Below are positions 1 to 10,408 of a DNA stretch of 64,000 nt, piece after piece. Every line of letters starts with the position of its first letter. The first letter of the stretch is position 1. Location: positions 1 through 64,000 of the forward strand of contig SKCR01031828.1 in the NCBI GenBank assembly GCA_019454045.1. Reading direction: 5' to 3'. The notes below the pieces were generated by a model. It was given only the letters and a program-made list of their open reading frames with translations, was not told where the DNA came from and made no database searches. Source of the DNA: Zanthoxylum bungeanum (Eukaryota > Streptophyta > Magnoliopsida > Sapindales > Rutaceae). The position numbers were made by a program, and so were the translations under genes.

Positions 1-32
1 AATAGTGACGCTATGGGTCATTTTGTCCAACA
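1..32 (-). mobile_element. 3' terminus of a long LTR (cut by window edge)
   Basis: These 32 bases match the right-hand end of the solo LTR at 53018-55112 with one difference (G for A at position 15) and end in the same CAACA. They are therefore the terminus of another copy of that LTR family, the rest lying outside the window. The sequence to the right is a different element, so the LTR end is a true junction. Orientation follows the better copy, whose TATA box lies on the minus strand. Confidence 0.75.
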
Positions 33-639
33 GTATGGGATATGAGTAGCAGCGGGGAATATTTGAAGATGAGCTCACGATATCTTAAGTCAGATGCCAG
101 GGTTTGGTTTCATTTCGTGACCCACACATTGCTTCCAGACACCCATATCACAAATGTAACCAAAGAACGGATGATCCTGTTGTATTCTCTACTGGAGGGA
201 CATAACATTGATGTATGTTGGCTGATATCTACCAATATAGTTTGGGCATCACGCTTGTACAACTGGCCTGCCTGTTGTACTGCAACTTAATTAATTACAA
301 ACCTATGCACGCTGGCCAGGGTGCCCGTCGATACAAGGGAATAAATGATGCAACCCACCACTGCATTGACCACTAGAATAATTCAACAACTCCCAACAGA
401 AAGGCCAGCTCAGGCTGGCTCTTCATCAGCACCTGCAGCTCTACAAAGACAACATCAACCTTCTCGGAGATCATCGCAACCCCGCTCCATTACACAACGC
501 GTAGAATGGTTGGAATCTCGAGTCGATTACATTGCTCAACTACTTCAACAAATGGCAAACCATCAAGAATAGAGTGATGATCAGATTCAGGCCTATCCAG
601 GGGACAGCAACGAAGATGACGACGGGGCTGAGGCTTGAC
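33..639 (+). pseudogene. Putative plant transposon protein (Transposase_32-like), broken
   Basis: One reading frame runs from the LTR junction to a stop at 637-639 and is broken by in-frame stops at 288-290, 342-344 and 570-572. The first part (from ATG 42) reads like the conserved core of the plant-only 'putative plant transposon protein' domain (PF20167 type): an ARVWFHFV block, then LLPDTHITNVTKER and a hydrophobic YSLLEGHNIDV segment. The middle (LITNLCTLARVPVD) fits the same family. The tail is Gln/Ser/Pro rich with a short coiled-coil-like stretch (VEWLESRVDYIAQLLQQM) and an acidic end. Such proteins occur in plant LTR-type elements and their biochemical role is unclear. The N-terminus is missing, cut by the LTR end at base 32. 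The family call is from memory of motif style. Confidence 0.55.
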
Positions 640-1986
640 TAAACCACGATACCATTGTTCCCTTATCTTTATTTTATTTTCTAACGCATTATGGACAATG
701 CTAGGTTTAGGTTTGGGGGTGAGGTTGTTTATTTTTATTTGTCTTCTCCATTATTGTTTTTTTCTTTTCTGCATGTTTTTCTTCCTTGCATGTCATGTGT
801 CTTGCATATTTTAATTTTTGCATGCTTTATTCAAAAAAATATATTATAGTCTAATGATGAGATTGTTTGTTTTAGTAAAAAGTTCTAAGAAATGATAAAT
901 GCTAATTTCACTTTTATCTTATACTTTGAGCATAATATCTAGGTCAGACTCATATCCACTAGAAAATAGTTCTATGGCAGATAGATAATAAGGAATTGAC
1001 GAAGTGACTAGTTGAAATAATTGGTGGATGATGAATGACCGATTGCCTGAATATTTGTTTCTATTTGCATTTATTTATAATGTGCGGTATGGTAAAGGTT
1101 TAAAAAATGATGATGAATAAAAACTGACTAATATCTTACTGGACATCTTACCTCAGTAAGCAGTGATCGTTCGTAATATAATGTAAATTTATATATATTA
1201 TAATAATGGAGATTTCTAGATTTGAAATAGTAAAGGTGGATCCCTTAACCCCAACATTTTATTTTTAATTTAGGGAAGTGATGACGCACAATATTCACAA
1301 GTTTAATAATTGATTTTCTTTATATTATGTGTGATGCTTTGGCTTGTTTATTGAATCTTAAACTTAATGATTTTTGTTACCTGATCACTAATAAGATTGA
1401 TGTGGTTAACTTAAAATGAACTTGATGAATGGATTTTAGGTTTTAGCCTTAGATTCAATAGCTCACGGTCTCACTTTAGGGGAGATTTCCTTCCAAGATT
1501 GACATATACCTGTCGGACGTGGGTAGCCATAATTGGAACTTGAACTTAATGAATTCGGGTAACTTGGTTAACATAGACATATAGTTAATTGGGTTGCTTT
1601 GGGTGTTTGCATCTGACCATCGACAGAGGCTTTTGCATATCTTCATATTCCAAGTTAACAACTGATTTATTACACATGTATTAGAGAATCAATTCATCAT
1701 TAGAATAATATTATGTGGAATCACAGCCCCAGATGTTTGTGTCTTTTGTTATTTTCCTTTGATTTTTCTTTTGTATTTTTATTTATTTATTTAGCAAAAA
1801 TATATTCAACCAATCAATCAGCAATCATTCCCTTCTCTCCCCAATTAGATACTTGTAAATAAATAGAATCAATAATTAATAACAATAGTAGAAATTAAGT
1901 CCTCGTGGGATCAATATTTTTATACTATTTGAGCGATACGTTTGTTTACGTTATGTGTGTGATTTCACCCGATCAACCAACAGACC
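640..1986. other. AT-rich non-coding DNA, probably 3' end of the preceding element
   Basis: No coding frame of interest is seen. A purine-rich, PPT-like run (TTTGGGGGTGAGG) lies at about 713-726, shortly after the stop of the preceding pseudogene. That is where the 3' end of an LTR-type element would be expected, so the following AT-rich DNA may be its decayed LTR. I could not define LTR ends. The stretch ends where copia integrase homology begins. Confidence 0.35.
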
Positions 1987-2340
1987 TTTTATTGGAAAAA
2001 GGGCTAAGAGCCAATTCATCACTAAGTCGTTATGAATATTTCGTCACATTTGTTGATGATTATTCTAGGTATGTGCATGTTTACCTAATGCAGCATAAAT
2101 CAGGTACCATTGAAAAGTTCAAAGAGTATTGTACTAATGTCAAGAACCAATTAGGTAAAGAAATCAAAATTCTATGATCAGATCGTGGAGGAGAATGCCT
2201 CGACAATGAATTCGAGATGTTCTTTATTGAGAATGAGATAGAATCCCAACACATAGCGTCTGGAACACCACAGAAGAATGGTGTTGTAGAAAGAAGAAAT
2301 CAAACCCAAGTAGACATGATGAGATCATATTTATTGAGAG
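1987..2340 (+). pseudogene. Ty1/copia integrase fragment
   Basis: The frame reads as the catalytic core of a copia integrase (rve domain). It includes YEYFVTFVDDYSRYVHVYLM, HKSGTIEKFKEYC and, after an in-frame stop at 2175-2177, SDRGGEC, then the SQHIASGTPQKNGVVERRNQT block holding the last catalytic Glu. The Asp of VDDYSR and the Asp of SDRGG are present. It is a fragment of about 110 codons with no gag, RT or LTR joined to it in register. It cannot work alone. Confidence 0.8.
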
Positions 2341-2584
2341 TTAGACTATGGATGAATTCTTTTATAGTCTAAGAAAAAATCAAATTGTTTGAATTTCTTG
2401 AGGAGGACTATATGAGAGAATTCATACCTCGCTGTATATTGGTACTCGAGGAGTTACTTTCTGGTTAGACCAATGCATGATCAACAACAGTTGTTGACAA
2501 TTACAATAACGTAATACCTTTTATATCTTAGTATCAGATGCAGTAATATCAGGAGAGTCTACCACTTAGATATGACATAATACC
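2341..2584. other. Unassigned DNA left of the inverted repeat
   Basis: No gene is recognised. Short pieces at 2497-2530 (ACAATTACAATAACGTAATA) and around 2555 (AGAGTCTACCA) reappear inverted just right of the large inverted repeat at 3903-3935. The palindromic rearrangement may therefore reach into this stretch in a broken form. Confidence 0.4.
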
Positions 2585-2946
2585 TTTTACATCTTACAAT
2601 AACGGTGTCGGTATTTCTGGTTTTGCTGCTAGCCTCACATCCAAGCCCAATTAGCCCACCAAAGCCCATAAAACACATCCAAATTAATTAATTACATATT
2701 TAACACATGACAAAATTAAATAAAATCTAAAATCATATACCAATTTAAAATAAAATCATGCCTAATTAAAATCAATCAAATATATCCCTTCCTATTAAAA
2801 TAAATATCATGCCTAAACAAAAACAAATTAAATATATCATATTCCTAATCTAGCCAAGACATGTCCGCCAATCAAATATTAGACCTTCCTTGTAAAACAC
2901 TAATTGATTTATTCCTTTTTAACAAGATTTAACCCTAGCCTTTGCC

Positions 2947-2955
2947 TATAAAAAG
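2947..2955 (+). promoter_or_regulatory. TATA box of Ogre-type LTR, left arm
   Basis: CCTATAAAAAG lies about 50 bases before CATTCATACAAACC, the start of the likely leader. The same box occurs in all copies of this LTR: 3531-3539 (-), about 4009-4016 (+), 13402-13410 (-) and 20002-20010 (-). Conservation of the box and the sequence after it supports promoter use. Activity is inferred. Confidence 0.6.
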
Positions 2956-3530
2956 AAGCCTCCACCACACATCCAAGGGGCTAGCACATTCATACAAACC
3001 TCAAAAATTTTGCAAGGCATTAACACCCTAGCTCATTCACACAAGAAATACCCATGCATTGCCGCCCAACAAGAAGCAAAAGAACCCCTCCATTGTCGTG
3101 AGCCATCTCCCCACACACTACCTCATTCACGCACCAAACATCTAGTCCATCATCATCAGCGCATAAGCCTCCATTCACTAGCCCCCACTGCACGCCAAAA
3201 CAGAGTGCAATTCTTTTTACTGTTTTGGGGTGTTTTCTGGGTTGTTTGGGCATACAGTGGAGGGCAGTGCAGGGTCTATTTTGGCGTGCAGTGGGGGCTA
3301 GTGAATGGAGGCTTATGCGCTGATGATGGACTAGATGTTTGGTGCGTGAATGAGGTAGTGTGTGGGGAGATGGCTCACGGCAATGGAGGGGTTTTTTGCT
3401 TCTTGTTGGGCGGCAATGCAAGGGTATTTCTTGTGTGAATTATGTGTGAATGAGTTAGGGTGTTAATGCCTTGCAGAATTTTTGAGGTTTGTATGAATGT
3501 GCTAGCCCCTTGGATGTGTGGTGAAGGCTT

Positions 3531-3539
3531 CTTTTTATA
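3531..3539 (-). promoter_or_regulatory. TATA box of Ogre-type LTR, right arm, facing left
   Basis: This is the mirror image of the box at 2947 in the inverted repeat. A transcript from it would run leftwards through the spacer into the left arm and could fold back on itself. Confidence 0.55.
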
Positions 3540-4884
3540 GGCAAAGGCTAGGGTTAAATCTTGTTAAAAAAGGAATAAATCAATTAGTGTTTTACAAGGA
3601 AGGTCTAATATTTGATTGGGGGACATGTCTGGCTAGATTAGGAATATGATATATTTAATTTGTTTTGGTTTAGGCATGATATTTGTTTTAATAGGAAGGG
3701 ATATATTTGATTGATTTTAATTAGGCATGATTTTATTTTAAATTAGTATATGATTTTTAGATTTTATTTAATTTTGTCATGTGTTAAATATGTATTTAAT
3801 TAATTTGGATGTGTTTTATGGGCTTTGGTGGGCTAATTGGGCTTGGATGTGAGGCTAGCAGCAAAATCAGAAATACCGACACCGTTATTGTAAGATGTAA
3901 AATGTATTACGTTATTGTAATTATGGTAGACTCTAATTGACGTCAAGCAGATTGCGGGCTTGATTTAACCCTAGCCTTTTTAAACAAGATTTACCCCTAG
4001 CCTTTACCTATAAAAAAGAAGCCTCCACCACACATCCAAGGGGTTAGCACATTCATACAAACCTCAAAAATTCTGCAAGGCATTAACACCCTAGCTCATT
4101 CACACAAGAAATACCCTTGCATTGCCGCCCAACAAGAAGCAAAAGAACCCCTCCATTGCCGTGAGCCATCTACCCACACACTACCTCATTCACGCACCAA
4201 ACATCTAGTCCATCATCAGCGCATAAGCCTCCATTCACTAGCCCCCACTGCACGCCAAAACAACCCAGAAAACACCCCAAAACAGTAACAAGAACTGCAC
4301 TCTAAAACCCCTAAAAGAAACCCCAAAATAGCAGCCCCTAACCCCTTTAAAAAACCGTAAAAACAACCCATAAATATAGCAAACACAATTACCAAAAATC
4401 AGCAGTAAGCCAGCAGCAAAACAGCAGCGAAACGGAGCGAAAACGGTAGCTTGAGCAGCGAAACAGCGAGAGAAAATGTTGAACCAGTTCTCCGGAGGAG
4501 TTGCGGAGCATCCACCCTTCCGACGACCGTGTACGGTACTTACGAGAGTCGACATAAAAGGTTAGACCTGAGGGAACTTTTTGTATTTATTTTTTATTCA
4601 TCTTTTAATTGTTTTAGTTATTTATTTCGTATGAGAGTCATTTATGGATGCATGTTGTGGTTATGAATAAAATGGAAAATGTGTCGCCTATTGTGGTATA
4701 TAGGATGGAAACCCGGACATAAATTTCATAGCCGATTCTGAATGGACGGCAGTATGATCTGTACTCAGGATACAACTCTACGTACCACTAGAGTATACGG
4801 CACATATTTTATTTCATGTTATCTTGATTTGTTTATTATCGTTATTTAATTTCTGCATGTTATTTGTCTATGTAATAATGTGAT

Positions 4885-5311
4885 GCGCATGGGCTTAGTA
4901 AGTGGGATTAAAGGTCCTCTATTTCGAGGGGTTAAAATCCTTTACCATGATGCTTCGCCGCGCCGGATGACGTATATTCGGTTGAATGTAAGATGTGTTC
5001 AATCGGGAATACAAAGTCTGATATCGTTGTCTTTATTTTTTATGCATTATGATATTAGCGTATGGGCTTAGTAAGTTGGATTAAAGGTCCTCCGTTTTGA
5101 GGGGTTAAAATCCTTTACCACAATGCTTTGCCGCGCCGGATGACGTATATTCGGTTGAATGTAAGATGTGTTCAATCGGGTATACAAAGTTCGATATCAT
5201 TGTCTTTATTTTTATGTGCATTATGTTATTAGCGCATGGGCTTATTAAGTGGGATTAAAGGTCCTCTGTTTCGAGGGGTTAAAATCCTTTACCACGATGC
5301 TTTGCCGCGTC
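4885..5311 (+). repeat. Tandem repeat, ~174-bp unit, 2.5 copies
   Basis: Units begin GCGCATGGGCTTAGTAAG at about 4885, 5058 and 5232. Each holds GGTCCTCTRTTTCGAGGGGTTAAAATCC, then TTTACCAYRATGCTT and CGCCGCG, and an ATTCGGTTGAATGTAAG tail. The third unit is cut at about 5311. The LTRs at 11639 and 18237 carry two more diverged units on the opposite strand (around 12600-12810 and 19200-19410). It is an LTR-internal amplification with no coding sense. Confidence 0.85.
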
Positions 5312-5405
5312 TTGTAGCCCGTTATTATTTATTAGGTGTCATTTATTCACCCGTTCACGTATGTGTCATGTTGTTTACTTTTTTTTTAGGTCACTGTTGT
5401 AACCC

Positions 5406-5780
5406 CGTTCGAACGTGTTTCAGAACGCCGCACGAACGCATGTTTTCTGTCTCAGTTCGTTCGAACGCGTTTACGAATGCTATACGAACACGAACCTTCT
5501 GTTTACCGTTCGAACGCGTTTACTAACGCTACTCGAACGCGCGCGTATTTCCTTTGTTTTATCATGCATCAGGTCTGGTCCCGTTCGAACGCGTTCTCAA
5601 ACGCTATACGAATGCGAACCTTCTGTTTACCGTTCGAACACGTTTACGAACGCTACTCGAACGCGAATGTGTTTTGTTTCATCAGGTCCTGTCCCGTTCG
5701 AACGCGTTCTCAAACGTTATACGAACGCGAACCTTATGTTTACCGTTCGAATGCGTTTTCAAACGCTACACGAATGCGCA
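5406..5780 (+). repeat. CGTTCGAACG-core minisatellite array
   Basis: About six units of roughly 55-65 bp share a palindromic core CGTTCGAACG followed by CG(T/C)TT(A/C)CGAACGCTA...CGAACGCGAACCTTCTGTTTAC. Spacers differ in length. The array is CpG rich in an otherwise AT-rich region. Because the core is its own reverse complement, several frames stay open and give Arg/Asn/Thr-rich peptides, which I do not regard as proteins. Opposite-strand versions lie at about 12217-12500 and 18815-19100 in the other LTRs. Confidence 0.85.
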
Positions 5781-6420
5781 TACACTGAACTGAGTCCTTT
5801 CCATCACATGTCATGCATAATTGTTTCTTAGGTGATTTCTCTTGTATCATGTAATCAATCATACTATTTGTATCCCTTGCATTTACCTATTTGATGTGTT
5901 CATGAGATGGTATTCAAGCATGATTAGGTTGTTAGTAGGTTATACGTTGGTTCTTAAGCATGATTTAGCCTATTTAGTTGTTCATTTTCAAGCATGATTA
6001 GTCATTTATTTTGCGTTTGGAATTTGCATTATGTTTAGGTTGTTCTTTGTTTTTTTTTGCATTATGATCGAAGTATGTTCATGAGATTGCTGTGTGCTAT
6101 TGCATATTCACCGTTATGATGGTTACTTTCACGCATGTGAACCTAAAAGTAGAATACTCTTGGAAATATGTTGCTTAGGCTTGGTTAAATTATTGCACAA
6201 ATCATTTCATTACAAGTGGCATAAGTAAGGGACCATTCTGAACCCAACGATTTAAGGTCTTCCCTTGCGAGGGGTGAGTGCGGCCTTAAATCTTTGTCCC
6301 GGTTCACACCGGGTGGCGACTCCATTATCCTCCGGTTTAGTCCCTCGCGGGCTACTCCGTACTCCCAACCGGGCCGCGAGCCCGGAACAGCATGCGTCGC
6401 CCAGTTCCTGTGTTCCCACA

Positions 6421-7541
6421 ACTGCGTAGTCTAGAAATGCAGAAACATTCATACACAAATAAATACATTTTGGATACATTCACAATGATATAAATCATTT
6501 TCGGTAGGATTTGTAATAAGTCAGGCCGGATATGACTTGCAAATAAAAAATATGGAATAAGGAATCAAGTGTAAATTAACACTAAACAAAGCTTACGGTA
6601 ACATGTATACTAATATTCACAGGATAAATAACTGGATCCATTCATATAAGATTGAATTACATAAAAATGCATTAGAGAAAGCAATAGACACGACCTGACA
6701 TGCTTATGGACAGTCGGAGGTGTATGCACGTCTGGCCGGACTTGATGTACGTCGGGCTGGAGATACTATGTCAAAACAGAATCTCAATTATGCAGAAATA
6801 TTAAAGAGGGTGCCCTCAGGTTTACCTTTCAGTCTGTAGTGGCTCTAAAGATCCTCTTGATTGTTGGGTCGCTGCTGGATTTACACCAAAGAGTTTGGAA
6901 CTCTAAGGGAAGGAATGTATTTTTCTCACTTGCAAAGTTTCTATTTTTTTTTGTTTTTAGGGTTACACTCTCTTGCCACCCTCCAAAACATCTAACCTCC
7001 GAAGCCCCCCATTGTGAAGAGGAAACCATATTTTTATAACTAAAAATAAGAACTGGGAATGGAAAGAGGGGAAAAAATCCCCTCTCATTCTCCAGTGATT
7101 GCCAATCTACTAGGTCAGTTATTGTCCGAGACATGTCCACCCGAATTTATATTTTAGGATGTACCTCCAGCTGGACATAATCAAGCCCGTGATTCTTGTT
7201 GTTTGAATTTTGCTTATGTGTTTATAACTTAATACATGTCCGACCGGATATTCGATTTTGATTATATATCCGGCCAGACGTAATCATGTGTCTTAACTTT
7301 AGTAACTGACAATCTATTGTTCATTGATAGCAGTATCATGTCCGGCTGGAATTAGGTTCTTAAATGTATATCCGGCCAGATGTTCTGGTTAGAGAGAAGT
7401 AGGCCGGATATAGGTGATGTTCGACTAGCTTTTGGCTGTAACCCTTGGAGTTCCTTTCCTTCCTAGCATTCATCCTGAACATTTCCCAATATTTAAATGG
7501 TGTTCTCGAAAGTGACTCATCATCGGGCTATGCTTAAAAAT
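6421..7541. other. No gene recognised; dispersed GGCCGGA-type motif
   Basis: No coding frame resembles a known protein; a minus-strand frame of 103 codons at 6829-7140 has no recognisable motif. Variants of a short motif (TGTCCGGCCGGAT or its inverse) recur at about 6525, 6733, 7168, 7230, 7277, 7340, 7372 and 7405. The stretch lies between two LTRs and may be old repeat or flanking DNA. Confidence 0.5.
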
Positions 7542-10408
7542 TGTAACATCCCCAATCCGGGAGATGCTATCGGCAGGGAAAGACCGTATTATCCCCATAA
7601 GCCTCTGACTTCTGATAGCTGCTATTCTTATCTCTCATATATATAAACACATGCATGGGACCATAGCCCAACTCATCAACCATGTATGCATAATATTCTT
7701 AATACTAAGTACTCTGTTTAAATACACATTTCAATACTGACAATAACTTTTATAATGCAATATACATAATATATATGTTACTTGACATTCTCTGCCTCTG
7801 ACCGAACTGGACTTTACCCCTGACTTCACTAGTGACTGCCATCAGTATTCATCATCTCGAGCTTGTCCTCCAAGAACCTGCAAAATAAAACACTGGGAGT
7901 GGGGGGGTTAGATCGTTTGAGTGATTTAAGTGAGTGGATAATTTTTTTAATAATGAAAACCGGAATACTTTAAGGAACTCGTGTTTTAGAAATCAATTCG
8001 AATCTTATCTGTAAACTTGTCTTTCTGAAAGCAATTATGTTTCTGAAAACCTTTGTGAAAACCTTTTTTAAAGTCTTTGATAAAATTACTGTTTCTGAAA
8101 ATATTCCTTTCTAGAAAACTTTTCTCTGGAAGCTGTTTCTGAAATTTGTATCTGTAAACTGATCTCTGAAACATGTTTTCTAAAAATCAAGTATATGTCT
8201 CTGTAAAACCTGACGCATGAGGGCGTTACGTATCGTCGTCCTCTCATAAGCCTAACTAGAGCTAGGAATTCAAATCCATGACATTGGGGCGTTACGTATT
8301 GCCGTCCCCTAAAGCATGCCACTCATGTCCCTGAAACTAGTGGTCTTGGGGCGTTACGTATCGTCGTCTCTCAAGCCACTGAACTAGAACTGGGGGTACG
8401 GATCTATGCTACCCTCCAAGCTCTGAATTTAGGATCTAGGGGCATCTGTCATCCCTAGTCCTGAACTGCGTGTGCACATGATATCTGAATCCGTCAAATC
8501 CATGTCTGAGTCAAGTTACTTACTGAGGTGGGTTTTTCCTCATGCCTTGAAAACATAAAAATCATGCTTCTGAAATCATTACTTTCTAAATCATTTCTCA
8601 AAATATTCTTTATCAAAATATATTTGAAAGTAAACTCAGCTAACGCCCTAAATGTGGAAAAGTAAGTCTGATGTTAAAAATAATAAAATGAAAATCAACT
8701 TAAGGAAAGAGTGTCCACTCATTGATTTGGAACTTGCTGGTGACGCCCTGCGATAGGGGCGGAATCGTATCTCCCAGTGATAATCTAGAATTAGCAAAAT
8801 TCGTTAGTATCAATGTTGGAAATTTATATCCTTACTTAACAAAATTTATTCATTATTCATGATAACTCATATGTGCTATGTTACTAACATTTTAGGGTGG
8901 TCTAACAATTTTTACTACGCTCGTTTGAGGATCTCACAAGCTACTTCACAAAACTCCATATTCTGCCCTCTTTTCAAAAATTTCAGTGCACCAACACTGA
9001 CTTTGAAAATTCGGAGCGCTTAATCGGGGTTGAATTTGGGGCTGAAATTTTAATACAATACTTGCTTATGTGTCTATTTTATGTTTTGTCTTACGGATCG
9101 TGATTATGATTCCTAGAACTCAAGTTATGGACGGAAGTTCAGGGGCTATGCAACTGGAAAAACTGGGCACATGGGCAGCAGATAGCCCGACTTCAAAAAT
9201 TCGGTTCGGTCTCATCTTAAGTCCATAAATTCTAAATTTCGGATATGTTCCTACTTTATATGTCTAGTTTATTCAAAAATTTACGCTTCATCAATCAGAC
9301 ATCATAAACTTGACTTACAAGTAAATCTTTACAGCCTGTCCGGAATGTGACTTCACTAAAATTTACTGCCCAACATATCAATTTCACCACTCTCTTTCAC
9401 TTTATTTAATTTTCACATTAGCAATTCTTATTACTCTCATCACCAGCCATTAATAAATATTATCAATTCAAAAAACATACTTTTCCAACACATTCATACA
9501 AAATAAGCCAAAGACATTAACCGTTCACCTTTTAGTTATTGACTTCAAACAATTTAAAATCATGCTATAACTTCTTTTAATGCATGAACTTTAACAATTT
9601 ATCATCAAATCAACAAAAGCAACTCCCCCCCAATATATTAAAAATTTGGCCATATATCCATTTTTCCACCTTGGAATTATTTATCCAAACTTAGGCATAA
9701 ACTACTCCAAATAAATGCCTAATTTGTACTCAAGGTCAAACAACAAAGCCCCAATTTTTTAGGGTTCAGGGTGGGAAAATTCAAGTGAAGAATGCATGCT
9801 TATTTTCCAAAATAAGAAGAAAGAAGGAGAAGAAGCTTACTTGTTCAAGAAAAACTTGAAAATTCATCACATTTTTCACAAATTCATTTGAGAGTGAAGA
9901 AAAATTGAAGACTTCCCTTGAAGCCCCATCCATGTTTTCTTTGGTTTAAAAGAGCTGAATGAATACTGTGCTATTTATAGACAAATGGGATGATTTTTTT
10001 GTGATGAAGTGAGTGGCTCAAAATTTGCCACATCACATAAATCTAGTCTATTCTCGAAATTACTGTAGCATCCAAGGAAATCGCAATTTTTGACTTATTT
10101 TTGGTTCGAATTTGGAAAAATATTCCACGTGGAAGTTTTATATCTCGATCTTAGCTTTCCGACGATATAAAATCATAAATATCAGAGTTCGTATGAAAAA
10201 TTTATGGCTCGATTACTAAAAACTATTCGAGGTGGAACGTAAACTAAGTTCCGCGTCAAAATTTCATGGAATCTTCCGAATGTCCCAAATGCCATTTTAT
10301 GAGCACGTACTTGCTTGAACATGATTTATATCAAATATTATGCCTCTGAATCATAATAGTCGTCAGGGTCTGGTATCGTACGAGTCGTCAGGTTCACCGG
10401 ATGTTATA
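7542..10408 (-). mobile_element. Solo LTR, Ty3/gypsy (Tekay/Del-like), TSD AAAAT
   Basis: The element starts TGTAACATCC and ends GGATGTTATA. These are inverted ends, with the expected final CA changed to TA. It is flanked on both sides by AAAAT (7537-7541 and 10409-10413), a perfect 5-bp target duplication, and contains no internal coding region. That is the signature of a solo LTR left by LTR-LTR recombination. A minus-strand TATAAATA at 9972-9979 sets the orientation. Three GGGCGTTACGTATYGYCGTC segments (about 8222, 8289 and 8350) recur inside. Its left 1.2 kb is related in inverse orientation to 48250-49466. The Tekay/Del assignment is from overall LTR style only. Confidence 0.85.
9972..9979 (-). 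promoter_or_regulatory. TATA box of the solo LTR
   Basis: CTATAAATAGC on the minus strand is followed by a leader-like stretch rich in short purine runs. Position and sequence fit a plant LTR promoter. Nothing downstream would be expressed as a working element. Confidence 0.55.

Larger units (their letters stand above)
2585..3902. repeat. Large inverted repeat (arms ~620 bp, spacer ~78 bp)
   Basis: Left arm 2585-3200 and right arm 3279-3902 are reverse complements with only scattered differences and small indels. Both outer ends read TTTTACATCTTACAATAACGG or its complement. The spacer 3201-3278 includes the reverse complement of about 4258-4305, so the right arm was copied from a longer stretch. 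The arms hold the promoter and leader part of the Ogre-type LTR family. A TATAAAAAG box lies at 2947-2955 (+) and its mirror at 3531-3539 (-), so the two boxes face each other. The open frames across both strands at about 3010-3438 come from the symmetry and are not genes. Confidence 0.9.
2585..6420 (+). mobile_element. Rearranged Ogre-type LTR (copy 1)
   Basis: Read on +, this matches in order the minus strand of the two LTRs at 11639-14067 and 18237-20669. The order is: GGTGTCGG...GCTGCTAGCCTCACATCC, the TATAAAAAG box, the leader, the GTTGCGGAGCATCCACCCTTCC block (about 4500), the tandem GGGCTTAGTAAG units, the CGTTCGAACG array, the CAAGCATGAT region, and the terminal block ending TGTGTTCCCACA at 6420. 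The usual start (TGTAGGCACTGC) is missing. The first ~1.3 kb has become an inverted repeat, after which the TATA-leader part recurs at about 3950-4300. No internal region or PBS follows 6420, so it looks like a solo LTR or relic. Confidence 0.75.

Noticed and set aside
3010..3438. Overlapping open frames on both strands with similar proteins
   Set aside because: They are mirror images created by the inverted repeat; the sequence is LTR leader DNA.
5406..5780. Possible CRISPR-like array of regular repeats
   Set aside because: Spacers are themselves related repeats of varying length, the DNA is plant, and no cas genes are present.
5406..5831. Several overlapping frames encoding Arg/Thr/Asn/Phe-rich repeats, and similar ones at 12212-12595 and 18810-19238
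   Set aside because: Open only because the CGTTCGAACG repeat lacks stops in most frames; no domain and no start context.
6829..7140. 103-codon minus-strand frame as a host gene
   Set aside because: No motif, no homologous repeat pattern, no gene-like context; the length is plausible by chance.
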